Of a DNA stretch of 64,000 nt, positions 27,319 to 36,762 are shown in pieces. Every line of letters begins with the position of its first letter. Positions within the stretch are counted from its first letter, which is position 1. The stretch is from Marinobacter sp. es.048 (GTDB taxonomy: Bacteria > Pseudomonadota > Gammaproteobacteria > Pseudomonadales > Oleiphilaceae). The position numbers were made by a program, and so were the translations under genes. Location of the stretch: contig NZ_FYFA01000001.1 of the NCBI RefSeq assembly GCF_900188435.1, forward strand, positions 310,001-374,000, given 5' to 3'. The notes beneath the pieces were generated by a model. That model did no database searches. It saw only the letters and a program-made list of their open reading frames with translations, and had not been told where the DNA came from.

Positions 27319-28365
27319 ATGACTCTAGTTAATAACGCTCGAAGAAAACTGACCGTCTTTGCCTCGGCACTGACCCTTGGTCTGTCAGCCTCCCTGGCTG
27401 CCACGCCGGCCGCCGCGCAGGACACCGTAACCTGGAAAGTCCAGTCCCACTGGCCCGGCTCCAGCAGCTCCTACACAGACAGCCTTGGCCGCATCAAACG
27501 CGTTCTGGAAGAGCGCACTGATGGCCGTCTTAAGCTGCAACTTTACGAGGCCGGCGCCCTGTTCAAGGCCAAGGATACATTCAACGCCGTCAGCCGTGGC
27601 ATCCTGGAAATGGGCACCATCTCCCCATCGTATGCCCAGGACAAGGTTTCACTTGCGGGTATCGCCTCAGGTCTGCCGTTTGCCTTCCGTAACGTCTGGG
27701 AAGCCGCCTACTTCCACCAGAACATGGGATTCGAACAGATGCTCCGTGACGAAGCTGCAGAGCACGGTGTCTACTGGGCCACGGACAAGGTTTACCCGAC
27801 TGAGATGGTCGTAAAAGAGCCGATCGAAAGCTGGGACGACTTCACCAGCCTCAAGATCCGTTCGTCCGGCGCTCTTCAAAGCTTCCTGACCGAAGCCGGC
27901 GCCGCCGCCTCCTATATTCCGGGCAGTGAACTCTACTCGGCTCTGGATTCTGGCATTGTCGACGGTGCCCACTGGGGTGCGGCCCAGGGCGCCTACAGCA
28001 TGGGCCTGTATGAAGTTGCCAAATATCATGTACAGCCTGCCCTGAACATTGCCGGCACCGACGTGATCATCGTCAGCCAGAAGGCTCTGGACAAGCTGCC
28101 GGAAGACATGCAGAACATCGTCAAGGACGCCTTGAACGAACAGTTCTGGATCCGCACCAACGAGTACCAGTACAAGGAGCGCATCACCCTCGCCAAGGCC
28201 ATCGAAGAACAGGGCGTGCAGCTCAATGTGCTGCCGGACGAAGTCCAGGACAAGCTGGTTGCCACGGCCCAGGCCATGTGGGATGAGGAAGGCAAGCGCA
28301 GCGAAAACGCCAAGAAGGCATTGGACATGCTGAAAGGCTACCTGGCCGACCTCGGTTACCTCTGA
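27319..28365 (+). CDS. TRAP transporter solute-binding protein, DctP family
   Basis: Periplasmic binding protein that captures an organic anion for Na+-driven uptake. ATG 27319 (MTLVNNARRK) has the ribosome site AGAGG; an in-frame ATG at 27220 lacks one and would put a long polar stretch before the signal peptide. 348 residues with signal LTVFASALTLGLSASLAATP and cleavage near AAAQ-DTV. The fold is recognised from WKVQSHWPGSSS and the substrate-clamping Arg region SLKIRSSGALQSFL. It is first in a P-Q-M operon and is followed by an internal terminator. The ligand is not deducible; nearby ligases suggest a carboxylic acid. Confidence 0.92.
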   Translation: MTLVNNARRKLTVFASALTLGLSASLAATPAAAQDTVTWKVQSHWPGSSSSYTDSLGRIKRVLEERTDGRLKLQLYEAGALFKAKDTFNAVSRGILEMGTISPSYAQDKVSLAGIASGLPFAFRNVWEAAYFHQNMGFEQMLRDEAAEHGVYWATDKVYPTEMVVKEPIESWDDFTSLKIRSSGALQSFLTEAGAAASYIPGSELYSALDSGIVDGAHWGAAQGAYSMGLYEVAKYHVQPALNIAGTDVIIVSQKALDKLPEDMQNIVKDALNEQFWIRTNEYQYKERITLAKAIEEQGVQLNVLPDEVQDKLVATAQAMWDEEGKRSENAKKALDMLKGYLADLGYL

Positions 28366-28383
28366 TCAGCCGTTGCTCTGACC

Positions 28384-28413
28384 AAGGCCGGGGTTCCTGA
28401 CCCCGGCCTTTCT
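28384..28413 (+). terminator. Hairpin between dctP- and dctQ-like genes
   Basis: A perfect 11-bp stem AAGGCCGGGGT / ACCCCGGCCTT with a 5-base loop, followed by TTCTGT. Placed just after the binding-protein gene, it probably lets only part of transcription continue, giving more binding protein than permease. Confidence 0.7.
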
Positions 28414-28450
28414 GTCCCTGAACCAAACCAGTATCCCGTGGGAGATTGCC

Positions 28451-28999
28451 GTGAGTGTGATGATCGCCGCATTCATGAGAGGGGTTACCCGTCTCAATGA
28501 TGTTATCGGCCGGTGGGTCGCCCTTCTGATCTTCGCGATGTTCGCGTTCCTGTTGCTGGAAGTGGGGTTCCGCTACCTGTTCAATTCCCCCACGGTCTGG
28601 ACCAATGAACTGACCCAGATGCTCTTCGGTATCTATGCGGTGATGTCGGGCGGCTACATCATGGCCCACCGGGGCCACGTGAACGTGGACCTGCTGCATT
28701 CCCACCTGAGACCACGCAAGCGCGCGGCCCTGGATATTGTGACCTCCCTGGTGTTCTTTATTTTCACCCTGGCCCTGCTGTGGTTCGGGATCGACATGGC
28801 CCAGGAATCCATTTCCAGCTGGGAAACCTCCTACTCGGCCTGGAATCCACCCATCTGGCCGGTGAAGCTGGCCATTCCCATCGGCACCGGCCTGCTGGTT
28901 CTGCAGGGGCTGGTCAAGCTGCTTGAAGACATCGCCGTGGCGTTCAACCTGGATTACTACATGCCCGAACAGTCCGAATCTGAAGGAGATCAGCTGTGA
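28451..28999 (+). CDS. TRAP transporter small permease, DctQ family
   Basis: 182 residues with four predicted membrane segments, as expected for DctQ. The start is GTG 28451 preceded by GGGAG. It has the family-like segment FLLLEVGFRYLFNSPTVWTNEL, followed by HRGHVNVDLL. It forms a complex with the large permease whose gene overlaps its stop by 4 bases (GTGA), so the two are coupled. Confidence 0.9.
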   Translation: MSVMIAAFMRGVTRLNDVIGRWVALLIFAMFAFLLLEVGFRYLFNSPTVWTNELTQMLFGIYAVMSGGYIMAHRGHVNVDLLHSHLRPRKRAALDIVTSLVFFIFTLALLWFGIDMAQESISSWETSYSAWNPPIWPVKLAIPIGTGLLVLQGLVKLLEDIAVAFNLDYYMPEQSESEGDQL

Positions 29000-30306
29000 G
29001 CATTGAAGCCCTGACGCTCCTGTTCTTCGGTTCACTGCTGTTTTTCCTGCTGCTGGGCCTGCCATTGGCGTTCGTGCTCGGCGGCGTCTCGGTGGTGTTC
29101 CTGTATTTCACCTGGGGTTTTGATTCCTTCTACATGGTTGCCTCCCAGATCTGGGGCACCATGGAAAGCTTTACCCTGGTCGCCATCCCTCTGTTCGTGT
29201 TCATGGCCATGATTCTGGAACGCACCGGTGTGGCCCGGGACCTGTACCGGATGATGCACCTGTGGTGCGGCGGCCTGAAAGGCGGCCTTGCCCTCGGCAC
29301 CCTTGGCATCTGCGCGGTGTTTGCTGCCATGGTCGGCATCAGCGGTGCCGCCGTGGTCGCCATGGGCACCATCGCGCTGCCCTCAATGCTTGAGCGGGGC
29401 TATGACAAGAGCATGGCCCTGGGCGTGATCAATACCGGCGGGGGCTGGGGCATTCTGATTCCGCCCAGCATCCTGATGATCCTCTACGCCCTGATCACCG
29501 GCGTTTCTGTCGGCCAGATGTTCGCCGCGGGCATCATGCCCGGTATCCTGCTGATGGTACTGACGGCAATTTACATCCTCGTTCGCTGCCACCTGCAACC
29601 GGAGCTGGCACCGGCATTGCCAAAAGAAGAGCGGGGCACCTGGCCGGAGAAATTCCGTGCCCTGCGTGCGGTGCTGCTGCCAATCGGCGTCGTCGTAATG
29701 GTTCTGGGCTCCATCATCGGCGGTATCACTACCCCGACGGAAGCCGCCGCCATGGGTGTTCTCGGCGCCCTGATTTCCGCCGCCGTGTATCGGCAGTTCA
29801 AGTGGAGCATTCTGAAGGAAGCCGCGATCCGCACCTTCAAGCTCACCGGCATGATCATGTGGATCCTGTTCGCCGCCCACGCCTTCAGCGCCGCGTACCA
29901 GAGTATGGGCGCTCAGGAGCTGATTGAGGGCCTGATGAATATGGTGCCCGGCGGCCCCTGGGGTGTCATCATTGCCATGATGTTGATCGTGTTCCTGCTG
30001 GCCATGGTGCTGGACCCGGTGGGCATTATGCTGATCACCCTGCCGGTGTTCATGCCGATCGTGGAATCCCTGGGCTTCGATCCGATCTGGTTCGGCATCC
30101 TGTTCGTGATCAACATGGAAATCGGCTACATGACGCCACCCTTCGGCTTCAACCTGTTCTATCTGAAGGGCATCGTGCCACCGTCAATCACCATGAAGGA
30201 CATCTACAAGTCGATCATTCCCTTCGTAATTGTGGAGATCATCGGCATCATCCTGATCATGATCTTCCCGGAAATCGCCACATGGCTGCCGGATATGTTT
30301 TTCTGA
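28996..30306 (+). CDS. TRAP transporter large permease, DctM family
   Basis: 436 residues and about 12 membrane segments, the ion-coupled transport subunit of the TRAP system. Typical DctM stretches are AIPLFVFMAMILERTGVA, VINTGGGWGILIPPSILMI and the late MTPPFGFNLFYLKGI. The start overlaps the dctQ-like stop by 4 bases. It closes the operon; a short gap with a 9-bp hairpin follows before a secreted unknown protein. Confidence 0.93.
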   Translation: MSIEALTLLFFGSLLFFLLLGLPLAFVLGGVSVVFLYFTWGFDSFYMVASQIWGTMESFTLVAIPLFVFMAMILERTGVARDLYRMMHLWCGGLKGGLALGTLGICAVFAAMVGISGAAVVAMGTIALPSMLERGYDKSMALGVINTGGGWGILIPPSILMILYALITGVSVGQMFAAGIMPGILLMVLTAIYILVRCHLQPELAPALPKEERGTWPEKFRALRAVLLPIGVVVMVLGSIIGGITTPTEAAAMGVLGALISAAVYRQFKWSILKEAAIRTFKLTGMIMWILFAAHAFSAAYQSMGAQELIEGLMNMVPGGPWGVIIAMMLIVFLLAMVLDPVGIMLITLPVFMPIVESLGFDPIWFGILFVINMEIGYMTPPFGFNLFYLKGIVPPSITMKDIYKSIIPFVIVEIIGIILIMIFPEIATWLPDMFF

Positions 30307-30360
30307 ACCTGACCTGAAAGGAAAGTTGCCAGCCAAAGCGGGTAAGCGCTAATCTCGTGG

Positions 30361-30387
30361 GACTTCCGGACAAAGGAACCGGAAGTC
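30361..30387 (+). other. 9-bp hairpin ahead of the secreted unknown protein
   Basis: GACTTCCGG / CCGGAAGTC is a perfect stem with a 9-base loop, ending 6 bases before the AAGGAG ribosome site of the next gene. No T tract follows. It could be a weak terminator of the TRAP operon or a structured leader. Confidence 0.5.
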
Positions 30388-30404
30388 CACACAAGGAGAA
30401 CAGC

Positions 30405-30998
30405 ATGCATAACCCGCAACGACAGACGATGCTGGTATTTAACAGCGTCATCCTAACAGCCGTTTTTTTCCTGCTTCCCCTCATCCCCGCACAGAGCCAA
30501 GCCGACACCCTTTCCGATCAGCGAGTGGCCTCGTTTATCGAAAGCGTTCGAGCTGCACAAACACTGGCACCGGAGTTCGAGGAGCTGGAGCGTCAGATGG
30601 ACAACCAGAACGAAAGCACCATGCCGGATTTCTCCCGGATCGTGTCGGAATCCCTGGAGCAGATGAAAGGCCATGAAGCCTATGACCGCCTGGAAAACAT
30701 GGTGCAGGATCACGGCTTCGACAGTCTGGAATCCTGGGGTGCCACCGGAGACCGGGTTTTCCAGGCCTGGATGGCCATCGAAATGGCAGAGCAGAAGCCT
30801 GCCGCCAGGCAGGAGATGGAAGCCGCGCTCGCCGAGATGGAAAACAGCCCTCACATGACAGCCGAACAGAAAGCCCAGATGCGGGCCATGATGGAGGGTG
30901 CGATGGGCGCCATGCAAAGCGCGAGCAACGCTCCGGCGGAAGATATCGAGGCGGTGCGTCCCCACGTAGAGGCACTCAGAAAGTTAGGCGAGGAGTAG
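30405..30998 (+). CDS. Exported protein of unknown function
   Basis: 197 residues from ATG 30405, chosen for the AAGGAG ahead of it. A signal peptide (LVFNSVILTAVFFLLPLIPA, cut near SQA-DTL) leads into an all-helical, charged, Met- and Glu-rich periplasmic domain with amphipathic repeats (EMEAALAEMENSP, AQMRAMMEGAMGAM). I do not recognise the family. It lies between the TRAP operon and a strong bidirectional terminator, so it may be a single gene or a weakly cotranscribed accessory. Confidence 0.75.
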   Translation: MHNPQRQTMLVFNSVILTAVFFLLPLIPAQSQADTLSDQRVASFIESVRAAQTLAPEFEELERQMDNQNESTMPDFSRIVSESLEQMKGHEAYDRLENMVQDHGFDSLESWGATGDRVFQAWMAIEMAEQKPAARQEMEAALAEMENSPHMTAEQKAQMRAMMEGAMGAMQSASNAPAEDIEAVRPHVEALRKLGEE

Positions 30999-31020
30999 GA
31001 AGCGGCCACTGGAAAACAGA

Positions 31021-31052
31021 AAGCCCGGCAAGATGACTTGCCGGGCTTTTTT
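31021..31052. terminator. Bidirectional Rho-independent terminator
   Basis: A perfect 12-bp stem AAGCCCGGCAAG / CTTGCCGGGCTT with a 4-base loop is followed by T6 on the plus strand and a TTTCTGTTTTC tract on the minus strand. It serves the convergent secreted-protein and NSS transporter genes. Confidence 0.9.
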
Positions 31053-31091
31053 ATTGCCACGTTTCATTCAAACGTGATGTGCCCCCTTTGG

Positions 31092-32489
31092 TCAGGACAT
31101 AAGGTTGTAGAAAAAGACGATGGCAACTGCGATGGGAGTCACGAACCGGATCAGGTTGTACCAGAGGGCAAAGGCTCCACCCTGAAGGGCCAGATCGGAT
31201 TTCAGCGACTCTTTGGCCACGAACCAGCCGACAAACACCGCGGTCAGCAAACCGGAGAGCGGCAGCAGCACGTTGGCCGTGAAGAAGTCCAGCAGGTCAA
31301 AGATGGTCTTGCCTTCGAAGCGTTCAAACATGGCGAGCGGTGCCACGTCGGCCCAGACATTCAGCGACAGAATCGAGGCAATACCCAGCGCCCAGCAGAG
31401 CACGCCTACCAGAATGGCACTGCCCGTGCGGGCCAGGCTGGTCTTTTCCTCGACCCATTCAACCACCGGCTCCAGCAGGGATATACCGGAGGTCCAGGCG
31501 GCGAACAGCAGCAGGATAAAGAACAGGGTGCCAAACAGGCCGCCCATGGGCATATTGCCGAAGGCCAGCGGCAGGGTCTGGAAAATCAGTCCGGGACCGG
31601 CACCGGCTTCCAGGCCATTAGCAAACACCACCGGGAAAATGGCCAGGCCGGCCAGAAGCGCGACCACGGTGTCCATGATTGCCACGCTGACGGCCGTGCG
31701 GCCAATGGACACGTCCCGCCCCAGATAGGAACCGTAGGCCATCATGATGGCCATCCCGAGGCTGAGGGTGAAGAAGGCGTGGCCAAGAGCGATCAGAACC
31801 CCGTTGATGGTCAGGGCACCAAAATTCGGCGTGAACAGGAAGCTGATAGCCTCGCCAAAATGGCCGGTGGTGGTGGCGTAGCCTACCGCCGCCAGAAGCA
31901 ACAGAAACAGGGCTGGCATCAGGATGGTAACGGCCCGTTCGAGGCCCCCTTTCAGTCCCTGGGACACCACCAGAATGACCAGCGCCATGAAGATCGTGTG
32001 CCAAAGCAGCAGTTGCCCGGGGCTGGCCAGCAGGCCGCCGAACAATTCACCGATGGAGTCTGCGGTGCCCCCGGTAAAGTCACCCATGGCGGCATGGCCT
32101 ACGTAGGACGCGGCCCAACCACCAATCACCGAGTAGAAGGAGAGGATCACGAAGGCGGCGATCATCCCGATGATGGCAGAGATCCGCCAGCCCGGGGCGC
32201 TGAGATTGCGCTCTGCCACAAGGCGCATGCTGGTGATGGGGTTGTGGCGACCATTCCGGCCGATAAACACTTCCGCCATCATGATGGGAATACCGATCAC
32301 TGCAATACACAGCAGATAAACCAGCACGAAAGCGCCACCACCGTTTTCACCGGTAACGTAGGGAAACTTCCAGATATTGCCAAGACCGACGGCCGAACCG
32401 GTTGCCGCCAGAATAAACGCCAACCGGGAGGACCAGAGACCACGAGCGGCCCCTGCACCTTTACCCGAAACCGAGTTGGACTGAGTCAT
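31092..32489 (-). CDS. Neurotransmitter:sodium symporter (NSS) family transporter
   Basis: Na+-coupled uptake of amino acids or similar amines across the inner membrane. 465 residues with about 11-12 membrane segments. The family Na+/substrate motif in TM1 is clear: FILAATGSAVGLGNIWKFPY. The unwound TM6-like stretch and FFTLSLGMAIMMAYGSYL also fit bacterial LeuT/MhsT-type proteins. Single gene; start ATG 32489. The substrate cannot be told from sequence. Confidence 0.93.
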   Translation of the reverse strand: MTQSNSVSGKGAGAARGLWSSRLAFILAATGSAVGLGNIWKFPYVTGENGGGAFVLVYLLCIAVIGIPIMMAEVFIGRNGRHNPITSMRLVAERNLSAPGWRISAIIGMIAAFVILSFYSVIGGWAASYVGHAAMGDFTGGTADSIGELFGGLLASPGQLLLWHTIFMALVILVVSQGLKGGLERAVTILMPALFLLLLAAVGYATTTGHFGEAISFLFTPNFGALTINGVLIALGHAFFTLSLGMAIMMAYGSYLGRDVSIGRTAVSVAIMDTVVALLAGLAIFPVVFANGLEAGAGPGLIFQTLPLAFGNMPMGGLFGTLFFILLLFAAWTSGISLLEPVVEWVEEKTSLARTGSAILVGVLCWALGIASILSLNVWADVAPLAMFERFEGKTIFDLLDFFTANVLLPLSGLLTAVFVGWFVAKESLKSDLALQGGAFALWYNLIRFVTPIAVAIVFFYNLMS

Positions 32490-32572
32490 GTTGTGTTCCT
32501 GTGCTTTTGGCTGAGGAATGTCTTTAAAAAGGGAGAGCCACGGCGTTGCCGGGGCAATTGGAGCGGGATTCT

Positions 32573-32604
32573 GCCAGCACTGGCGCGTCGATGCCAGTGC
32601 TGGC
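32573..32604. repeat. 12-bp inverted repeat upstream of the NSS gene
   Basis: GCCAGCACTGGC and GCCAGTGCTGGC, 8 bases apart, can form a 12-bp stem. Each arm is nearly palindromic by itself. It lies between the chemoreceptor stop and the NSS start, and there is no T tract. Confidence 0.55.
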
Positions 32605-32655
32605 GCCCTCCCGGGCCGGGTTGATCCGGTGGGAGCAAAAGGCAGGGAAAGCTAA

Positions 32656-34230
32656 CTAACCGTTTTTGCTGATAAACCTGGCTATCAGGTCTTTCAGGCC
32701 ACGGGACATGGCGCTAAGCCGGTCACTGCTCTGCTTGGCGGAGTCGGCCTGGGCATCACTGTGATCGGCCAGTTCGGCAATATTGGTGATCTGGCGATTG
32801 ATCTCGTCAGACACCTGGCTCTGCTCCTCAAAGGCCGCAGACATGTTGATAAAGCTGTCGGAAATGGTCTGGATCGAGGTCACGATATCCCGCAGCGAGT
32901 TCTCAGCTTCCCGAACCTTCTCAAGACCCTGGCCGGCAACAGCCTCACCGTCCCGGGTAGCCTGAACAGCCGAATCTACCTGCTGGCGGAAGTCGTCGAT
33001 GACGTTCTGGATGCGCACCGTGGATTCCCGGGTCCGACGGGCCAGTGAGCGCACCTCATCCGCTACCACCGCAAAACCGCGGCCCTGCTCACCGGCACGC
33101 GCCGCTTCGATAGCCGCGTTCAATGCCAGCAGATTGGTTTGCTCGGCAATCTCGGAAATCAGGTTGGCGGCTTCACCGATGCTGTTGGTGGACTCACCCA
33201 ACTTGCTGATCGTTGAACCAATCCCGTTTACGCGGGTTACCAGCTCCTCGATAGCCACCAATGCCTCTGCGCTCCGGTCGCTGCCAACACCAGCCAGACG
33301 ATTGGCCTCCTCGGCTTCACGACCATTGCTGGTCACCGACTCGGCCACTTCCTGGATTGAGGCGGTCATTTCATTGATAGCCGAGGCGGTCTGATCTGTT
33401 TCCGCCCGCTGCCGGGCAATCGCCGCCGCGCCATCGCTGATATAGCCATGGGAAGCCCGCGCCTGCTCGTAGAGCAGTTCCGCCTGGTCATCAATCCTTG
33501 CCAGGGCCGTCCGGACCCGGGCCTCTTCACTCACCAGCAACAGCGACAGCTGCGAGAACAGTCCTCGCTCGTCACTGTAGGTACGGGCAACGATGGGGTC
33601 GCGGAAGGCATCTGGCCGCAGGTCCAGCAGCCTGCGCAAGCGGGCAGCCAGGGAATTGAACACCAGGCCGAAACCCAGGGCGTGCCCCACAACGATCAAA
33701 CCTGCCGCCAGCCAGGGCTGGTTGATCTGGAGGGCGCCAAGGCTGAGCACCAGAGAGACAAGGAACGGCCAGCCGGAACGAAGCATCGACAACGCTCGGT
33801 TACTGAAGGATGAGGTCATTTTGCCGGCAGAAATCTTGCCATAAAGTCGCTCGGCCCTGGCAATCTGCTCGCGGGTCGGCTCGACACGAACCGACTCGAA
33901 GCCCACCATCTGGCCGTTCTCACGGATCGGCGTAACGTAAGCACTTACCCAGTAATGGTCGCCGCTCTTCGCCCGGTTCTTCACCACACCCATCCAGGCC
34001 TTGCCGGCCTTCAGGTAATCCCACATATCCTTGAATACGGCCTGGGGCATGTCCGGATGGCGGATAATGTTGTGAGCCTGGCCAACCAGTTCTTCCCGGG
34101 AGAAACCACTGATTTCCACAAACTCTTCATTGCAGTAGGTGATCACCCCTTTCAGGTCCGTGGTGGTAATCAACCGACCGCCTTTCCGCATTTTTACTTC
34201 ACGCTGGGTTACCGGGAGATTCTTGCGCAT
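32656..34230 (-). CDS. PAS-domain methyl-accepting chemotaxis protein, Aer-like
   Basis: Redox/energy taxis receptor. ATG 34230 ([12 protein letters not shown]) follows AGAAGG; a longer frame from 34305 is unlikely. 524 residues. The N-terminal PAS domain (about 15-115) matches Aer closely, for example [18 protein letters not shown] and [12 protein letters not shown], where FAD binds in Aer. Two adjacent membrane segments (about 165-210) anchor it without a periplasmic loop, then a HAMP-like region and the signalling hairpin [20 protein letters not shown]. It should signal through CheA/CheW; no chemotaxis genes are nearby. Confidence 0.92.
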   Translation of the reverse strand: MRKNLPVTQREVKMRKGGRLITTTDLKGVITYCNEEFVEISGFSREELVGQAHNIIRHPDMPQAVFKDMWDYLKAGKAWMGVVKNRAKSGDHYWVSAYVTPIRENGQMVGFESVRVEPTREQIARAERLYGKISAGKMTSSFSNRALSMLRSGWPFLVSLVLSLGALQINQPWLAAGLIVVGHALGFGLVFNSLAARLRRLLDLRPDAFRDPIVARTYSDERGLFSQLSLLLVSEEARVRTALARIDDQAELLYEQARASHGYISDGAAAIARQRAETDQTASAINEMTASIQEVAESVTSNGREAEEANRLAGVGSDRSAEALVAIEELVTRVNGIGSTISKLGESTNSIGEAANLISEIAEQTNLLALNAAIEAARAGEQGRGFAVVADEVRSLARRTRESTVRIQNVIDDFRQQVDSAVQATRDGEAVAGQGLEKVREAENSLRDIVTSIQTISDSFINMSAAFEEQSQVSDEINRQITNIAELADHSDAQADSAKQSSDRLSAMSRGLKDLIARFISKNG

Positions 34231-34382
34231 AAACGGACCTTCTGACTCGGGGCTGACCACGGGGATAAATATGGGCGAACAAGGGTAAGCCCCGATGAAC
34301 ATCATTGATATTCATCAAAGGTTACCTTGCGTATGTGGAGTGTAACGGCAGCCGTAAACGGAACCTTAGTCCGTGCAGGTAC

Positions 34383-35267
34383 TTATGTGGACACTGCCAG
34401 GCGGGCCCGGGGATGGAAGCGAGCGTTTACCCAGAGGGAGAAGGCGATGACCCCGCCACCGATGGCCAGCCTCAGCAAATCGGCATCGCGGTTCCAGATC
34501 AGCAGGTTGACGATCAGGCCTGCAGGCACCAGCGCATTGTTCATGATAGCCAGGGTGCCGGCGTCAACCACACAGGCACCCCGGTTCCACAGGAACAGCC
34601 CCAGGCCGGAAGCTGCCAGCCCGAGCCACGCGAGAATGCCCCACTGCACGGAGGTCGTCGGCAGCTTGTCGGCATTGCCGAATATCAGGAAGGATGGCAG
34701 CGCAATGATCAGGGCACCGAAGAAGAAATAGCCGAAGGTTCGGTAGGCAGGCATGTCGGTGGCGTAGTGCTGCATCACATGCTTGTAACCCACCTGGCCG
34801 GCGGCAAAGGTAAAATTCGCCACCTGGAGTAACAGAAAGCCGGTGATGAAGTCCTCACTCAGCCCATCGTAGCGTATGATACCCGCCCCGACAGTAGCGA
34901 TCGCGGCGGCCAGAAGCGCTACCGGAGAGAAACGGCGGAACAGGGCATCATCCAGCAGGGTCACATACAGCGGGGTGAAAATCGTGAACAGCAGCACTTC
35001 CGGGACGGTCAGGTAGCTGAAGGACCGGTACAGACAGAGATAGGTGATCCCGAACTGCAACATGCCGATTACCAGGATGCCCAGTTTCTGTCCGGAAGCC
35101 ACGCCCCGCCAGCGGGTGAACGGCAGAAACACCAGTGCACCGAGCAGAACACGGCTGAGCACCGCAAAATCGCTGTCCACCTGGCCGGCCAGAAATTCGC
35201 CGATCAGACTGAAAGAAAACGCCCAAAGAAAGGTAACAAAAACCAGAAGTCCCATCGCCACTGCCAT
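34383..35267 (-). CDS. DMT-superfamily (EamA) transporter
   Basis: 294 residues with ten hydrophobic segments arranged as two EamA repeats (about 5-135 and 150-285). It is of the YedA/RhaT-like metabolite exporter type, with ARVLLGALVFLPF and a late SGLGLFLWNRGACVV segment, which in relatives (CarboxylateAminoAmine group) is a marker stretch. It probably exports small metabolites. It is divergent from the MATE gene with about 70 bp between starts. Confidence 0.87.
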   Translation of the reverse strand: MAVAMGLLVFVTFLWAFSFSLIGEFLAGQVDSDFAVLSRVLLGALVFLPFTRWRGVASGQKLGILVIGMLQFGITYLCLYRSFSYLTVPEVLLFTIFTPLYVTLLDDALFRRFSPVALLAAAIATVGAGIIRYDGLSEDFITGFLLLQVANFTFAAGQVGYKHVMQHYATDMPAYRTFGYFFFGALIIALPSFLIFGNADKLPTTSVQWGILAWLGLAASGLGLFLWNRGACVVDAGTLAIMNNALVPAGLIVNLLIWNRDADLLRLAIGGGVIAFSLWVNARFHPRARLAVST

Positions 35268-35340
35268 CTGTTGTGATTAAGGCGCGTACTTTAACGGTTT
35301 TGGGAGAAACTTGCAGTGCAGAAACACCGGATAGCATCCC

Positions 35341-36762
35341 ATGGATGAAACCCACCAGCCATTACCGGAACCCAAGCAGCCGCTGGTCGCCAGAACACTT
35401 AACGAGTGGCGAACCCTCGCCATTCTGGGCGGGCCAATACTAATTGCCCAGGTTGCCCAGATGGCCAACGGGGTGATCGATACCATCATGGCCGGCCACG
35501 CCAGTGCCGAGGATCTTGCCGCAGTGGGTATTGGCAGCAGCCTGTGGATGCCTCTGTTCCTGTTTTTCATGGGCATGCTGGGGGCGCTGCAACCCATTAT
35601 TTCCGGTTACAACGGTGCCCGGGATGTTGGGAAAATCATGCCCGCCACGTGGCAGGGCCTGTATCTTGCCGCCGCCGGGTCCGTGATCATGATTCTGCTG
35701 CTTACCCATGTGCACCCGATACTGGCGCTTCTGAAGCTGGAGGCCAACACCGCACGCATCACCCAGGGCTATCTGGACGCCTTTGCCTGGGGTATTCCGG
35801 CCCTGCTGTTACTGACCGCGCTCCGGGGCCTGACCGATGGCCTCGGGCACACCCGCGTGATCATGGCGTTTTCAGTGCTCAGCACACTGATCAACCTGCC
35901 GATGAACTACATTTTTATCTACGGCAAGCTGGGCCTGCCGGCCATGGGCGGAGTTGGCTGTGGCTGGGCGACGTCCATTTCCAATGGTGTCGCGGCGGCG
36001 GCATTGCTGGTGTATCTGAACCGCAGCCGGGTTTACCGTCAGTTCCACCTGATTGCGGATTGGGCAAAGCCGGATCTGGCAGGCATGCGCTACATCCTGG
36101 GCATCGGCGTCCCTATCGGCTTTACCATCTTCGTCGAGGCCAGCCTGTTCTCGGTGATCGCCCTGTTTCTGGCGCCCCTTGGCCCGGTTGTGGTCGCCGG
36201 CCACCAGATTGCCCTGAACGTGGTGTCTTTGCTGTTCATGCTGCCATTGAGCATCGGCATGGCGCTGACACTGCGGGTCAGCTTCCTGTCAGGTGCCCGG
36301 GCGCCTGCCACCGCACGGCTGATCTCCCGCAGTTCCCTGATTCTCGCCGCGGCTACAGCGCTGGTCTTCGCAATAATGCTGTTCGTGTTCTCCCGGGAGA
36401 TCGCAGCACTCTACACCAGTGATACGGAGGTACAGGCGGTCACCGTCAAACTTCTGATGTTCGCAGCTTTGTTCCAGATTGCCGATGTTATCCAGGTAAC
36501 CTGCATCAGCGCGTTGCGCGGCTACAAGGACACCCGCATTCCGATGTTCATCATGCTGTTTTCATTCTGGGGCGTGGGCCTGCCACTGGGGTATCTGCTG
36601 ACCTTCACAGACTGGCTGGTGCCGGCCATGGGGGCCGCCGGCTTCTGGGTGGGTCTGACTGGCGGGCTGGCGTCCGCCAGCATTCTGCTGGGATGGAGGC
36701 TCTTTCTATACGCACCGGATGGCGGTCAGACGGTGTCAGCGGAAAGCTCCGGCGCTCGCTGA
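35341..36762 (+). CDS. MATE-family efflux transporter
   Basis: 473 residues and 12 membrane segments in two halves (MatE domains about 20-180 and 245-405). It resembles NorM: ILGGPILIAQVAQMANGVID at the start of TM1, the ALRGLTDGLGHTRVIM loop, and MLPLSIGMALTLRVSFLSGA in the second half. It expels cationic drugs or metabolites in exchange for Na+ or H+. The last 37 bases overlap the 3' end of the convergent diguanylate cyclase gene. Confidence 0.93.
   Translation: MDETHQPLPEPKQPLVARTLNEWRTLAILGGPILIAQVAQMANGVIDTIMAGHASAEDLAAVGIGSSLWMPLFLFFMGMLGALQPIISGYNGARDVGKIMPATWQGLYLAAAGSVIMILLLTHVHPILALLKLEANTARITQGYLDAFAWGIPALLLLTALRGLTDGLGHTRVIMAFSVLSTLINLPMNYIFIYGKLGLPAMGGVGCGWATSISNGVAAAALLVYLNRSRVYRQFHLIADWAKPDLAGMRYILGIGVPIGFTIFVEASLFSVIALFLAPLGPVVVAGHQIALNVVSLLFMLPLSIGMALTLRVSFLSGARAPATARLISRSSLILAAATALVFAIMLFVFSREIAALYTSDTEVQAVTVKLLMFAALFQIADVIQVTCISALRGYKDTRIPMFIMLFSFWGVGLPLGYLLTFTDWLVPAMGAAGFWVGLTGGLASASILLGWRLFLYAPDGGQTVSAESSGAR

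Noticed and set aside
31038..32624. 528-codon plus-strand open frame opposite the NSS transporter
   Set aside because: Antisense to a clear LeuT-type transporter; Gln/His/Gly-rich translation without domains.
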